From: Aphanothece sacrum FPU1
GTDB taxonomy: Bacteria; Cyanobacteriota; Cyanobacteriia; Cyanobacteriales; Microcystaceae
Direction of reading: 5' to 3'
Length of the DNA stretch: 64,000 nt
Assembly: GCF_003864295.1 (NCBI RefSeq)
Contig: NZ_BDQK01000008.1
Location: 1-64,000 of the forward strand
The notes beneath the pieces are model-generated. The model was given only the letters and a program-made list of their open reading frames with translations, ran no database searches and had not been told where the DNA came from. Below, one piece after another: positions 16,251 to 23,661 of this stretch; positions within the stretch are counted from its first letter, which is position 1; each line of letters starts with the position of its first letter. The position numbers and the translations under genes are program-made.

Positions 16251-17663
16251 TTAATTGGTTTTAAGATAGAAATTTTGGGGAATAATTTGTATTTTTTCCC
16301 AAGCAATAATGGAATGATAAAGCTTTTCTGCGAGTACCGTATTAGCTTTATCGGTTAAGTGAACCGCATCGGAGAACATAGGACTGGGAAAAGCAGTATT
16401 GCTATTGTATAAATTGACAACTTTAACATTTTTAGGAAATGCTTTTTGTAATTGCTGACTAGCTTTAATTAAATCACCATAAGCGGGAGGAAATTTTTCA
16501 AAATATTCTTTTCCTAAATAATCACGTATCATTTTTTCTTGAGAAGAAAGTTTTTCAACGGGACGAGAAGTAATTTCTGGTTGAATAGCCAAAACTACAG
16601 GAATTCCAAGACGAGACGACAATTGAATTAACTGTTTATGGTTGTCTTTATAGCGATTTACACGAGATTTTACTTCGTCTTTATCCTGGGGTAAATAAGT
16701 TTTAAGCGGCTGACCATCATTATTAATAGGTAAACTCGTTTGAGAGATAGGAAGAATAGTTTTAGAGGAAGAACTAAAGGAATTAACCGTTTTAACTAAA
16801 CCCGTATTTTGTACCCATTGATTAAAAGATAGATTTAAGGAGTTGCGAAAATGTCCTTGAGCATCAGCTAAAAATTCGTCAATGTGAGGGATATCTGTTT
16901 GGGGGGTATTACTCGGTAACAATATGTCTCCATAACCATCCAAAACCACAATTAAATCCGGTTGATACGGTAGAATTTTTAAGGCAAATTGAGTTAATTC
17001 ATTACCTGAAGTATAGCCAGGAACTGCTGCATTAATAACCCGATAATTTCCTTCCCGAATTTTAGCAGGAAGCTTCATTAATTGTTGTCTACTAGGAATA
17101 AAAAAGGGGAAAATATCAGGACGATATTTAGCAGCAGATCCTTTTTGTTGTATAACTCGTTGTTTAAGACGAGTTTCAAGTTGATGGGCAATGGTAGCAT
17201 TATTATTAGGATTTAATTGGCCAAAAGCTGTAGAACCTCCTAAAATAAAAATCCGAATTTCATTTTTAGGTTTCCCTAAAGGAACTGGATCATTATCTCG
17301 TAAACCTTGTTGATTAATTTTGAGAAAGTTATTTTTTTGTGAACTAACTAATTCGTAACCCATGGCCGAACTACGTTTAACCTCTAAATTTCCGTGTTCT
17401 CTTAATCCTTCAATGGGTTTTTCGGTTTCTGTCAGAAATTTAAGCTGATAAGCTTTAACCAAAGGTGATTTTCCGCCGATCTCATTGCCTTTTCCTGTTA
17501 TACCTAAATAAGCTTGTCCTAATAATTCTAATAAAATAATTAAGACAGGAACCGAAAGAATGAGCCATAATAGGGAGATTTTAGGAGGTAATTTAGATTT
17601 TTTGTAGTAAGAACTATTGTAATAGGAACCATATGATCGGGGTTTGCGGGGCAATTTCAGCAT
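16251..17663 (-). CDS. Membrane-anchored SGNH/GDSL-like hydrolase
   Basis: A 470-residue protein with a basic Tyr/Ser-rich N-terminus, one transmembrane helix at about 30-54 (LLWLILSVPVLIILLELLG), and a large outer domain. The domain has SGNH blocks: block I IFILGGSTAFG with Ser144, block II INAAVPGYTSGNE, block III VVLDGYGDI, and a C-terminal DAVHLTDKAN with Asp432 and His435. Together these suggest an esterase or acyl-transfer enzyme acting outside the cytoplasmic membrane, perhaps on acetylated polysaccharide. Substrate unknown. An intrinsic terminator follows. Confidence 0.8.
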   Translation of the reverse strand: MLKLPRKPRSYGSYYNSSYYKKSKLPPKISLLWLILSVPVLIILLELLGQAYLGITGKGNEIGGKSPLVKAYQLKFLTETEKPIEGLREHGNLEVKRSSAMGYELVSSQKNNFLKINQQGLRDNDPVPLGKPKNEIRIFILGGSTAFGQLNPNNNATIAHQLETRLKQRVIQQKGSAAKYRPDIFPFFIPSRQQLMKLPAKIREGNYRVINAAVPGYTSGNELTQFALKILPYQPDLIVVLDGYGDILLPSNTPQTDIPHIDEFLADAQGHFRNSLNLSFNQWVQNTGLVKTVNSFSSSSKTILPISQTSLPINNDGQPLKTYLPQDKDEVKSRVNRYKDNHKQLIQLSSRLGIPVVLAIQPEITSRPVEKLSSQEKMIRDYLGKEYFEKFPPAYGDLIKASQQLQKAFPKNVKVVNLYNSNTAFPSPMFSDAVHLTDKANTVLAEKLYHSIIAWEKIQIIPQNFYLKTN

Positions 17664-17810
17664 TTGTGTATTTTCCTCTACTATACAACTCTATAATTTT
17701 GATGATTGAACCTTAACATTTAATTGGGTTAGGAATCTAGACAATTTGACTATCACTTGGGGATCTAATTTCGTTATAATCGTTCATTTGAAAGACATTT
17801 GTAAAGATCT

Positions 17811-18293
17811 ATGACTTATCAGTTGTTATTTGTCTGTTTGGGTAACATTTGTCGTTCTCCAGCGGCCGAGAATATTATGAATTATTTGGTAGAACGGAAC
17901 AATTTACAGGATCACATTAAGTGTGATTCAGCAGGTACATCAAGTTATCATATAGGTTCTTCTCCAGATAGTCGAATCAGAGCAACTGCGGCCCTCCGAG
18001 GACTTGAACTGCTCGGAAGTGCCAGACAATTTGACGTATCTGACTTAGAAAAGTTTGACCTGATTTTAGCAATGGATAGGCAAAATTATCGAGATATTCT
18101 CTCTTTAGATGTAGAGGGTAATTATGGTCATAAAGTTCGGTTAATGTGTGATTTTGCCACTCAACACCGAGAAAAAGAAGTCCCTGATCCTTATTACGGG
18201 GGACAAGCAGGGTTTGAGCGAGTAATTGATTTACTCTTAGATGCTTGTGAAGGATTATTGCGCGAAATTCGTCAAACTCAGTTAATTAAATGA
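17811..18293 (+). CDS. Low-molecular-weight protein tyrosine phosphatase
   Basis: A 160-residue cytosolic phosphatase. The P-loop FVCLGNICRSP carries Cys9 and Arg15 (CX5R), and the general acid Asp126 lies in PDPYYGG. The length is usual for the family. Bacterial relatives dephosphorylate tyrosine kinases of polysaccharide export or act in stress responses; the target here is not shown. Its last 16 bases overlap the end of the convergent regulator gene. Confidence 0.93.
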   Translation: MTYQLLFVCLGNICRSPAAENIMNYLVERNNLQDHIKCDSAGTSSYHIGSSPDSRIRATAALRGLELLGSARQFDVSDLEKFDLILAMDRQNYRDILSLDVEGNYGHKVRLMCDFATQHREKEVPDPYYGGQAGFERVIDLLLDACEGLLREIRQTQLIK

Positions 18294-18949
18294 CGTTCTA
18301 AAGCAAACCGAACTAATTCTGCTCTGTTGTTAGTTTCGGTTTTGCGCAGTAAACTACTGACGTATTTTTCCACGGTTCTGGGACTTAGATGGAGATGTTG
18401 ACCAATATCTCCATTAGAAAGTCCTGTAGTCAATAAATCCAGAACTTGATGTTCTCTGGGGGTTAATTGTAGAGAGTCAATTTGGGCCTGAATGGAGATT
18501 TTAGCTGCTTCTTGACTTTCTAGGGTTTTTTGATCGTGGGATTTTTGCTCAGAAAAACGCCATTCTGATTGAATAATTTGCGATCGCTCTAAAAGATTAC
18601 GAATAACTGCTCTAAGTTCGTCCATTTCAAAGGGTTTAGGGAGATAGACATCGCATCCCACCTGATAACCTTGTATTCTTTCTTCTTTGGTTCCTCTTTC
18701 TGTCAAAAAGATCACAGGTAAAAGACGAAATTCTGGTCGTTCCCGTAGTTGACGTACTAGAGTATAGCCGTCTTTTAGGGGCATTTTGATATCAGAAACT
18801 AACAAATGGGGATGATAGGTTTCAATTAAGGATAAAGCCTCCTGTCCGTTTTGGGCAGTAATGGCCGCATATCCATGAATTTCTAAGTAATCTTTGATTG
18901 CGACGCGAATCCCTAAATCGTCATCAGCTACTAGAATCAATAAGGGCAT
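18278..18949 (-). CDS. rre1: NarL/LuxR-type response regulator, Rre1/Ycf29-like
   Basis: A 223-residue two-component regulator. The receiver domain (1-120) has the acidic pocket Asp10/Asp11, phosphoacceptor Asp53 in LLVSDIKMP and the switch Lys in LPKPFEM. A linker leads to a LuxR/GerE helix-turn-helix (about 158-220: LTPREHQVLDLLTTGLSN, LSPRTVEKYVSSLLRKT). The receiver and linker (IRNLLERSQIIQSEWR) strongly resemble Rre1, the cyanobacterial orthologue of plastid Ycf29. In Synechocystis Rre1 works with the kinases Hik34 and Hik2 in salt, heat and redox responses. No kinase gene is adjacent. The name rests on recalled similarity. Confidence 0.75.
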   Translation of the reverse strand: MPLLILVADDDLGIRVAIKDYLEIHGYAAITAQNGQEALSLIETYHPHLLVSDIKMPLKDGYTLVRQLRERPEFRLLPVIFLTERGTKEERIQGYQVGCDVYLPKPFEMDELRAVIRNLLERSQIIQSEWRFSEQKSHDQKTLESQEAAKISIQAQIDSLQLTPREHQVLDLLTTGLSNGDIGQHLHLSPRTVEKYVSSLLRKTETNNRAELVRFALERHLIN

Positions 18950-19002
18950 AGGTGAGCTTTATTCTCGTTATCTCTAGGGTATCATTTTTGAGAGGGTGTT
19001 GG

Positions 19003-19075
19003 CGTAGGGGCGGGTTTTTCAGAATATTTTATGACTTAAACACATAAATTAGAGCAACCCGCCCGTACATGTGTT
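19003..19075. repeat. GCGGGTTT / AACCCGCCC inverted repeat
   Basis: GGGGCGGGTTT near 19008 and AACCCGCCCGTAC near 19057 form an imperfect inverted pair around an AT-rich core. It is related to the GC-rich repeat at 11470-11630 and lies between two minus-strand genes. Confidence 0.45.
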
Positions 19076-19082
19076 CACCTAA

Positions 19083-19532
19083 TTAAATATCACCGCGAAT
19101 TTCTTCAACGACTCCATCGCGTAGAACGACTTCTACATTTAATTTCTGAACTAAGTTATCCCCTTCTTCAACCCGGAAAAAGCTTTCCATTTGCGCTTGT
19201 ACGACTTCTTCGTCTAATTCCAGAAGTTGAACTTGTTGCATTTGTTGCAAAAATTGGTTTTTTTGTTGCAACATCTCGCTTTTTTTCTGGTTGACTTGAA
19301 TAAGAATATTGTCAATTTGTTGGGAAACTTCGGGGCCTGGGGGAGAAATACTTTGTTTTTGGATCTCGGCGATCGCCCGTTGTCCTTGCATTTCTAATTG
19401 TTGCATCTGACTATCAATTTGGTTAATCTGGGCCTGAAGTTGCTGCTGCATTTCTTCTTTCCAACGTGTAGTCACAATGACTTTGATGTTAACGGGTCTT
19501 TTTAGCAGTAAGCTGGTTTTTGCCTCATCCAT
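19083..19532 (-). CDS. YlqD family protein
   Basis: A 149-residue soluble protein matching the YlqD family. The N-terminal strand is LLLKRPVNIKVIVTTRWKEE, the central part is a long glutamine-rich coiled coil (about 28-105, many QMQQ and QQQ steps), and the C-terminal strand pair is VEVVLRDGVVEEIRGDI. YlqD proteins occur in cyanobacteria and Firmicutes and have no known activity. The gene precedes no obvious operon partner; the acyl-CoA synthetase gene starts further upstream on the same strand and ends 59 bp before it. Confidence 0.85.
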   Translation of the reverse strand: MDEAKTSLLLKRPVNIKVIVTTRWKEEMQQQLQAQINQIDSQMQQLEMQGQRAIAEIQKQSISPPGPEVSQQIDNILIQVNQKKSEMLQQKNQFLQQMQQVQLLELDEEVVQAQMESFFRVEEGDNLVQKLNVEVVLRDGVVEEIRGDI

Positions 19533-19590
19533 GGGTCTGTTATCCTTGATAAAGTTTTTCTATTGTTTGCGATCCTGACGAGATCAATGA

Positions 19591-21507
19591 CTAAGAATTA
19601 AACATCCCGTTAATCATAACCTGATAGCGTTCTGTCACGATAGGACGTTTAAGTTTCAGAGTCTGAGTCATTAGACCATTTTCTACGGAAAAGGGTTCTA
19701 AAATTAATTCAAAAGCTTTTATTTGGTCATCGGGCCGATATCCTGGACGGTTTTTGACTTCTCGATTTAATTCCTGACGCAATAAGTCTTGAACGGGTTT
19801 TTGATAAAGATCGCTGGTTTTAATTTCGTCTTGAGGTGTATCTTGAGAGGGAAATTTTAGGGTTAGTTGTTGAGTTTGTCCCCATTTTTCTAAAGCATCT
19901 AAATTAGGTACAATTAAGGCCCCTAATGCTTTTTGATCTTGTCCGACTAACATGATTTGATCAATATAAGGACTACGGATACAAGCGTCTTCAATGGGTT
20001 GGGGTTCGATGTTTTCTCCATTATTCAAAACGATGGTATCTTTGGCCCGTCCGGTGATCACCAGATCATTCATGGGAGTGATCCATCCTAAGTCCCCACT
20101 ATCAAACCATCCATCGGCATTGATCGCTTTGGCCGTTGCTTCCGGTTTTTTGTAATATCCTTGCATCACTTGTGTTCCCCGAATCAGAACTAGACCCCGT
20201 TTTCCTTGGGGTAAGGGTTGACGGGTATCAGGATCAACAATGCTTATTTCGGTTTCAGGGACAGGTTGACCGGATGACCCTCTTATGTTGTGACTATGAG
20301 TACGGGCGTTAGTAACGGGAGAGGTTTCCGTTAGTCCATATCCGACTAATACAGGAATATTGACAATTTCATAAAAATCATCAAGATGTTTTGCTAGGGA
20401 ACCTCCTCCACTGACTAAGGTTTCAAATTTGCCTCCTACTGCATCACGGATTTTTTGATAAACTAATTTATCTCCTAATTGGTGTAATGGGGCTAATAAT
20501 GCGGTTTTAAGACTGGCTAAAAAACGTTCAAACCCTGATATATTAAAGTGACCAAGACTTAAATTATTGGCAATTCGTCGGAATAAAATATAATTTTGGG
20601 AAACATTAAAGAAGAATTGAACTATTTTTTGTTGTGTGGGACTTTGTTCTCTGAATTGTTTTTGAATGCCTTCATACAGAGAGTCCCATAAACGAGGAAC
20701 TCCCACCATATGATGTGGTTTAAATTGTTTTAAATCAGTCTTAAAGTTGCGGATATTGGTGTAAATGAGGGTGCATCCTTGGGAGAGAAGAAAATATTCA
20801 ATACTACGTTCATAGGAATGCCAAGAAGGTAAAATACTTAAGGCGCGATCGCCTGTTTTTGGTTCAATAACTGAGTCTAAATTTCTGACCTGATGTAATA
20901 AGTTTTTATGGGATAACATTGCTCCTTTTGGTTGTCCTGTAGTCCCAGAAGTATAAATTAATGTGGCTAAATCTTGGCTATCTTTTTGGATAATTTGTAA
21001 GTTATTTTTTGCTCCTAATTCCATCAATTCGGTATAGTTTAATGTTTTGATATAATCTTGTTGATTAGGGGTTTCATCACTCAATAGGATGATTAATTGT
21101 AGGGGAATTTCATCACAAAAAGTACGAATTTTCTCTAAGGTTTTCAGGTTTTCAACAATGAGGATACGACTATCACTATCTCTAAGAATATAGGCAATTT
21201 CATTATGATCTGCTTGAGCAGATCTGACCGCATTTGCTGCCCCGGCTAACATTGAGCCTTGATCTGCGATAAACCAGCGAGGACTATTATCAGCAATCAA
21301 ACTTATTTTATCATCTTTTGTCACTCCTAATACTTGTAATCCGGCAGCAAATTGTTCTAATTTTTGATATAACTGAGCAAAGGTAAGCTTAACTTCGGGT
21401 TTATTGTGAGGATCATGGAGGGCAATAGTATCAGGGAATTTTTTCGCCGCGATCGCCCAAATTTCGGATAAAGAGTTAATGGTTGAATATTCAGCTATGG
21501 ATGTCAT
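19591..21507 (-). CDS. aas: Long-chain acyl-ACP/acyl-CoA synthetase (AMP-binding)
   Basis: A 638-residue adenylate-forming enzyme activating fatty acids with ATP. The P-loop-like signature is LIYTSGTTGQPKGAMLSH. Other motifs are the A5 region VGYGLTETSPV and the A7 region GWFDSGDLGWI, with ITGRAKDTIVLNNGENIEP before the C-terminal lid. In cyanobacteria the single member of this group (Synechocystis slr1609, Aas) loads free fatty acids on acyl carrier protein for recycling. This is the likely role here, though CoA use cannot be excluded by sequence. The length is usual. It lies 59 bp upstream of the ylqD-like gene and may share its transcript. Confidence 0.9.
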   Translation of the reverse strand: MTSIAEYSTINSLSEIWAIAAKKFPDTIALHDPHNKPEVKLTFAQLYQKLEQFAAGLQVLGVTKDDKISLIADNSPRWFIADQGSMLAGAANAVRSAQADHNEIAYILRDSDSRILIVENLKTLEKIRTFCDEIPLQLIILLSDETPNQQDYIKTLNYTELMELGAKNNLQIIQKDSQDLATLIYTSGTTGQPKGAMLSHKNLLHQVRNLDSVIEPKTGDRALSILPSWHSYERSIEYFLLSQGCTLIYTNIRNFKTDLKQFKPHHMVGVPRLWDSLYEGIQKQFREQSPTQQKIVQFFFNVSQNYILFRRIANNLSLGHFNISGFERFLASLKTALLAPLHQLGDKLVYQKIRDAVGGKFETLVSGGGSLAKHLDDFYEIVNIPVLVGYGLTETSPVTNARTHSHNIRGSSGQPVPETEISIVDPDTRQPLPQGKRGLVLIRGTQVMQGYYKKPEATAKAINADGWFDSGDLGWITPMNDLVITGRAKDTIVLNNGENIEPQPIEDACIRSPYIDQIMLVGQDQKALGALIVPNLDALEKWGQTQQLTLKFPSQDTPQDEIKTSDLYQKPVQDLLRQELNREVKNRPGYRPDDQIKAFELILEPFSVENGLMTQTLKLKRPIVTERYQVMINGMFNS

Positions 21508-21576
21508 AGTATTTAGTCTTTAGATGCAATAATAGTTTTAGATATTTGATATTATAACAGAAGTACAATATTTTTT

Positions 21577-21634
21577 GTAGGGACACGGCATTAGCAATTT
21601 AATGATTTACCAAAATTTGAATATTGCCGTGTCC
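21577..21634 (+). repeat. Interspersed repeat, copy 1 (GGGACACGGCATTA type)
   Basis: A 58-bp unit beginning GTAGGGACACGGCATTAG with terminal inverted sequences GGACACGGCA (21581-21590) and TGCCGTGTCC (21625-21634). The first 18 bases are identical to copy 2 at 23404. The two copies bracket the flavoprotein gene at 21902. Confidence 0.75.
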
Positions 21635-21641
21635 ACACCAT

Positions 21642-21758
21642 CATTGAAATAATTAAATTGATATATGATAATTGATTTATGGATTGGGGCATTGAAATAA
21701 TTAAATTGATGTATGATAATTGATTTATGGATTGGGGCATTAAAATAATTAAATCATC
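21642..21758 (+). repeat. 48-bp direct tandem repeat, two full copies and a partial third
   Basis: Copies at 21642-21689 and 21690-21737 begin CATTGAAATAATTAAATTG and differ at a single base; a third, decayed partial copy starts at 21738. The repeat fills most of the gap between the acyl synthetase and the flavoprotein gene. No coding function is evident. Confidence 0.85.
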
Positions 21759-21901
21759 GTCATGCCTAATCATTTTCATGGTATAAATAACCTTAAAGAT
21801 AGCACCGAAAGATTAATATTGCCATGCCCCAATTAATATTATTCAACCGAACATAAAGATATGTTATCCTAAAAATATAATCCTTAATCATCTATCAGTC
21901 C

Positions 21902-23329
21902 ATGAGTTTAGATTATGATTTAGTTATTATTGGTAATACTCCAGAAGCGTCTTATGCTGCACTAGAAGCAGTAAAACTTAAAGCGCGAGTTGCTTGGGTA
22001 TTAGGAGAAAAAGAAACAAATACTTATACAGAAATTGATCGCTGTACTTTTAGTTATCTAACTCAATTAGATAAACAATGGCAAATTTTAACAAAATGGA
22101 ATCTTAATACTCAATTAATCTCTAATTTAAACTTAACTCAAATTAAATATTGGACAAATCAAGTAAAACAAGACATCCAAGAAGCCTATTCTCTCTCTAA
22201 TTTAGCCAGTGCAGGAGTTGATATAATTACAGAATCAGGGGAATTTTGTCGTCTACCTAACTTGGGGTTTATTGTTAAAAATAGAACCTTGCGATCGCGT
22301 TATTATTTACTAGCAACAGGATCAATTTTTAGTATTCCTGATATTGAAGGATTAGCAGAAGTTGATTATTTAACACCTGAAACATTAGAATTAGATAAAC
22401 TTTCCAATAACTTAATTATCTTCTCACAAACTCCTGCAGGAATTGAATTAGCCCAAAATTTAAATCGGATAGGAAAACAAATTACTTTAATAGTTGAAAA
22501 TCACAATATTTTACCCCAAGAAGATACAGATGCAGTTAAACTAATTCAATCACAATTAGAAGCAGAAGGAATTAAATTATTGATTAATTGTCCCATTATT
22601 CAAATCAAAGAAATTGACCATAAAAAATGGATTCAAGCAGGAAATAAAGCTATTGAAGCAGATGAAATTATTTTAGTAACCAATCAACAACCTAACATTA
22701 AAGGATTGAATTTAGAAGGAGTAAAAGTCGCAATTAAAATTCATAGAGTTATTGTCAATAAAAAGCTACAAACTACTAATCCTAAAATTTATTCTTTCGG
22801 CAATATTATAAGAGAATATTCTTTATCAAATATAGCTCAATATGAAGCTAATATTATCATCAAAAATACTTTATTTTATCCATTTTTTAAAGTTAATTAT
22901 AAGACAGTTCCTATTGCTATTATTACTAATCCTTCCTTAGCAAGAGTTGGGTTAACAGAAACTCAAGCAAGACAACAATATAAAAATGATATTATAATTA
23001 TAAAACAAAATTTTAACACATTATCTAAAGCGAATATAATGGGAGAAACTACCGGATTTTGTAAAATAATTACCCGTCGTAATGGTATAATTATTGGAGG
23101 ACATATAGTAGGAATTCAAAGCGATGAATTAATTAATCTCATTGCTTTAGCCATGAAAAATAATATCAAAATTCAACAATTGTCTAAAATATTGCCACCC
23201 TATACTGCTGTTTCTAACATTTTATTTGAACTATCTCGTCATTGGCAATATCAAAGATTCAAAAATAATAAAACATTAAATTATTGGTTAGAAACCTTAC
23301 TATTTTGGCGTAGAAAATGGTTAAAATAA
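21902..23329 (+). CDS. Degenerate pyridine nucleotide-disulfide oxidoreductase-like flavoprotein
   Basis: A 475-residue protein with the overall fold of dihydrolipoamide dehydrogenase or mercuric reductase. It has an N-terminal FAD Rossmann region DYDLVIIGNTPEASYAALEA, a central NAD-binding half with FSQTPAGIELAQNLNRIGKQ, IYSFGNII (FAD motif), and a C-terminal interface domain with NPSLARVGLTETQAR. Key catalytic features are missing. The GxGxxG loop reads GNTPEA, the redox pair GGTCxxxGC is replaced by a stretch with a single Cys48, and the C-terminal HPxxxE is absent. It therefore cannot be a classical disulfide reductase. It is unusually AT-rich. Role unknown. Confidence 0.75.
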   Translation: MSLDYDLVIIGNTPEASYAALEAVKLKARVAWVLGEKETNTYTEIDRCTFSYLTQLDKQWQILTKWNLNTQLISNLNLTQIKYWTNQVKQDIQEAYSLSNLASAGVDIITESGEFCRLPNLGFIVKNRTLRSRYYLLATGSIFSIPDIEGLAEVDYLTPETLELDKLSNNLIIFSQTPAGIELAQNLNRIGKQITLIVENHNILPQEDTDAVKLIQSQLEAEGIKLLINCPIIQIKEIDHKKWIQAGNKAIEADEIILVTNQQPNIKGLNLEGVKVAIKIHRVIVNKKLQTTNPKIYSFGNIIREYSLSNIAQYEANIIIKNTLFYPFFKVNYKTVPIAIITNPSLARVGLTETQARQQYKNDIIIIKQNFNTLSKANIMGETTGFCKIITRRNGIIIGGHIVGIQSDELINLIALAMKNNIKIQQLSKILPPYTAVSNILFELSRHWQYQRFKNNKTLNYWLETLLFWRRKWLK

Positions 23330-23403
23330 ATTATGAATTATGAATTATAAATTATGAATTATAAATTTTTAGGGTTTAAAATGATAACAGAGACAAAAAA
23401 AAT

Positions 23404-23464
23404 GTAGGGACACGGCATTAGAAATTAAATAATTGAACTACAATTTTCATATTGGCGTGTCCCC
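23404..23464 (+). repeat. Interspersed repeat, copy 2 (GGGACACGGCATTA type)
   Basis: GTAGGGACACGGCATTAG is followed by an AT-rich core and a terminal GGCGTGTCCC, pairing with the start. It is homologous to 21577-21634 with a divergent middle. It lies 75 bp after the flavoprotein gene. Confidence 0.7.
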
Positions 23465-23582
23465 TATGTTATCCTGTCTATTATATTGAGGTTTGGGCAT
23501 GGCCATATTTAAGTTAATCTAATGATCATAATTGATTAATGCCATTGCCAAACATTGTTTAATTCAATTTGATTATTGAATT

Positions 23583-23659
23583 CATAATTCATAATTTATA
23601 ATTCATAATTCATAATTCATAATTCATAATTCATAATTCATAATTCATAATTCATAATT
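23583..23659. repeat. Heptanucleotide tandem repeat (CATAATT)n
   Basis: Eleven consecutive 7-bp units, all CATAATT except one TATAATT (23597-23603). A shorter related stretch occurs around 23330-23366 in the other orientation (ATTATGAATTATAAATT). This is a short tandemly repeated repetitive sequence as common in cyanobacteria, between two convergent genes. The remainder of 23330-23661 holds only repeat copy 2. Confidence 0.9.
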
Positions 23660-23661
23660 TA

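Noticed and set aside
21591..21779. Minus-strand ORF with a repeated MPQSINQLSYINLIIS motif
   Set aside because: The peptide repeat is only the translation of the 48-bp DNA tandem repeat; no start signal or homology is apparent.
23583..23659. CRISPR array suggested by regular repeats
   Set aside because: The units are 7 bp and contiguous, with no spacers; this is a simple tandem repeat. No cas gene or spacer-separated repeat was seen in the window.
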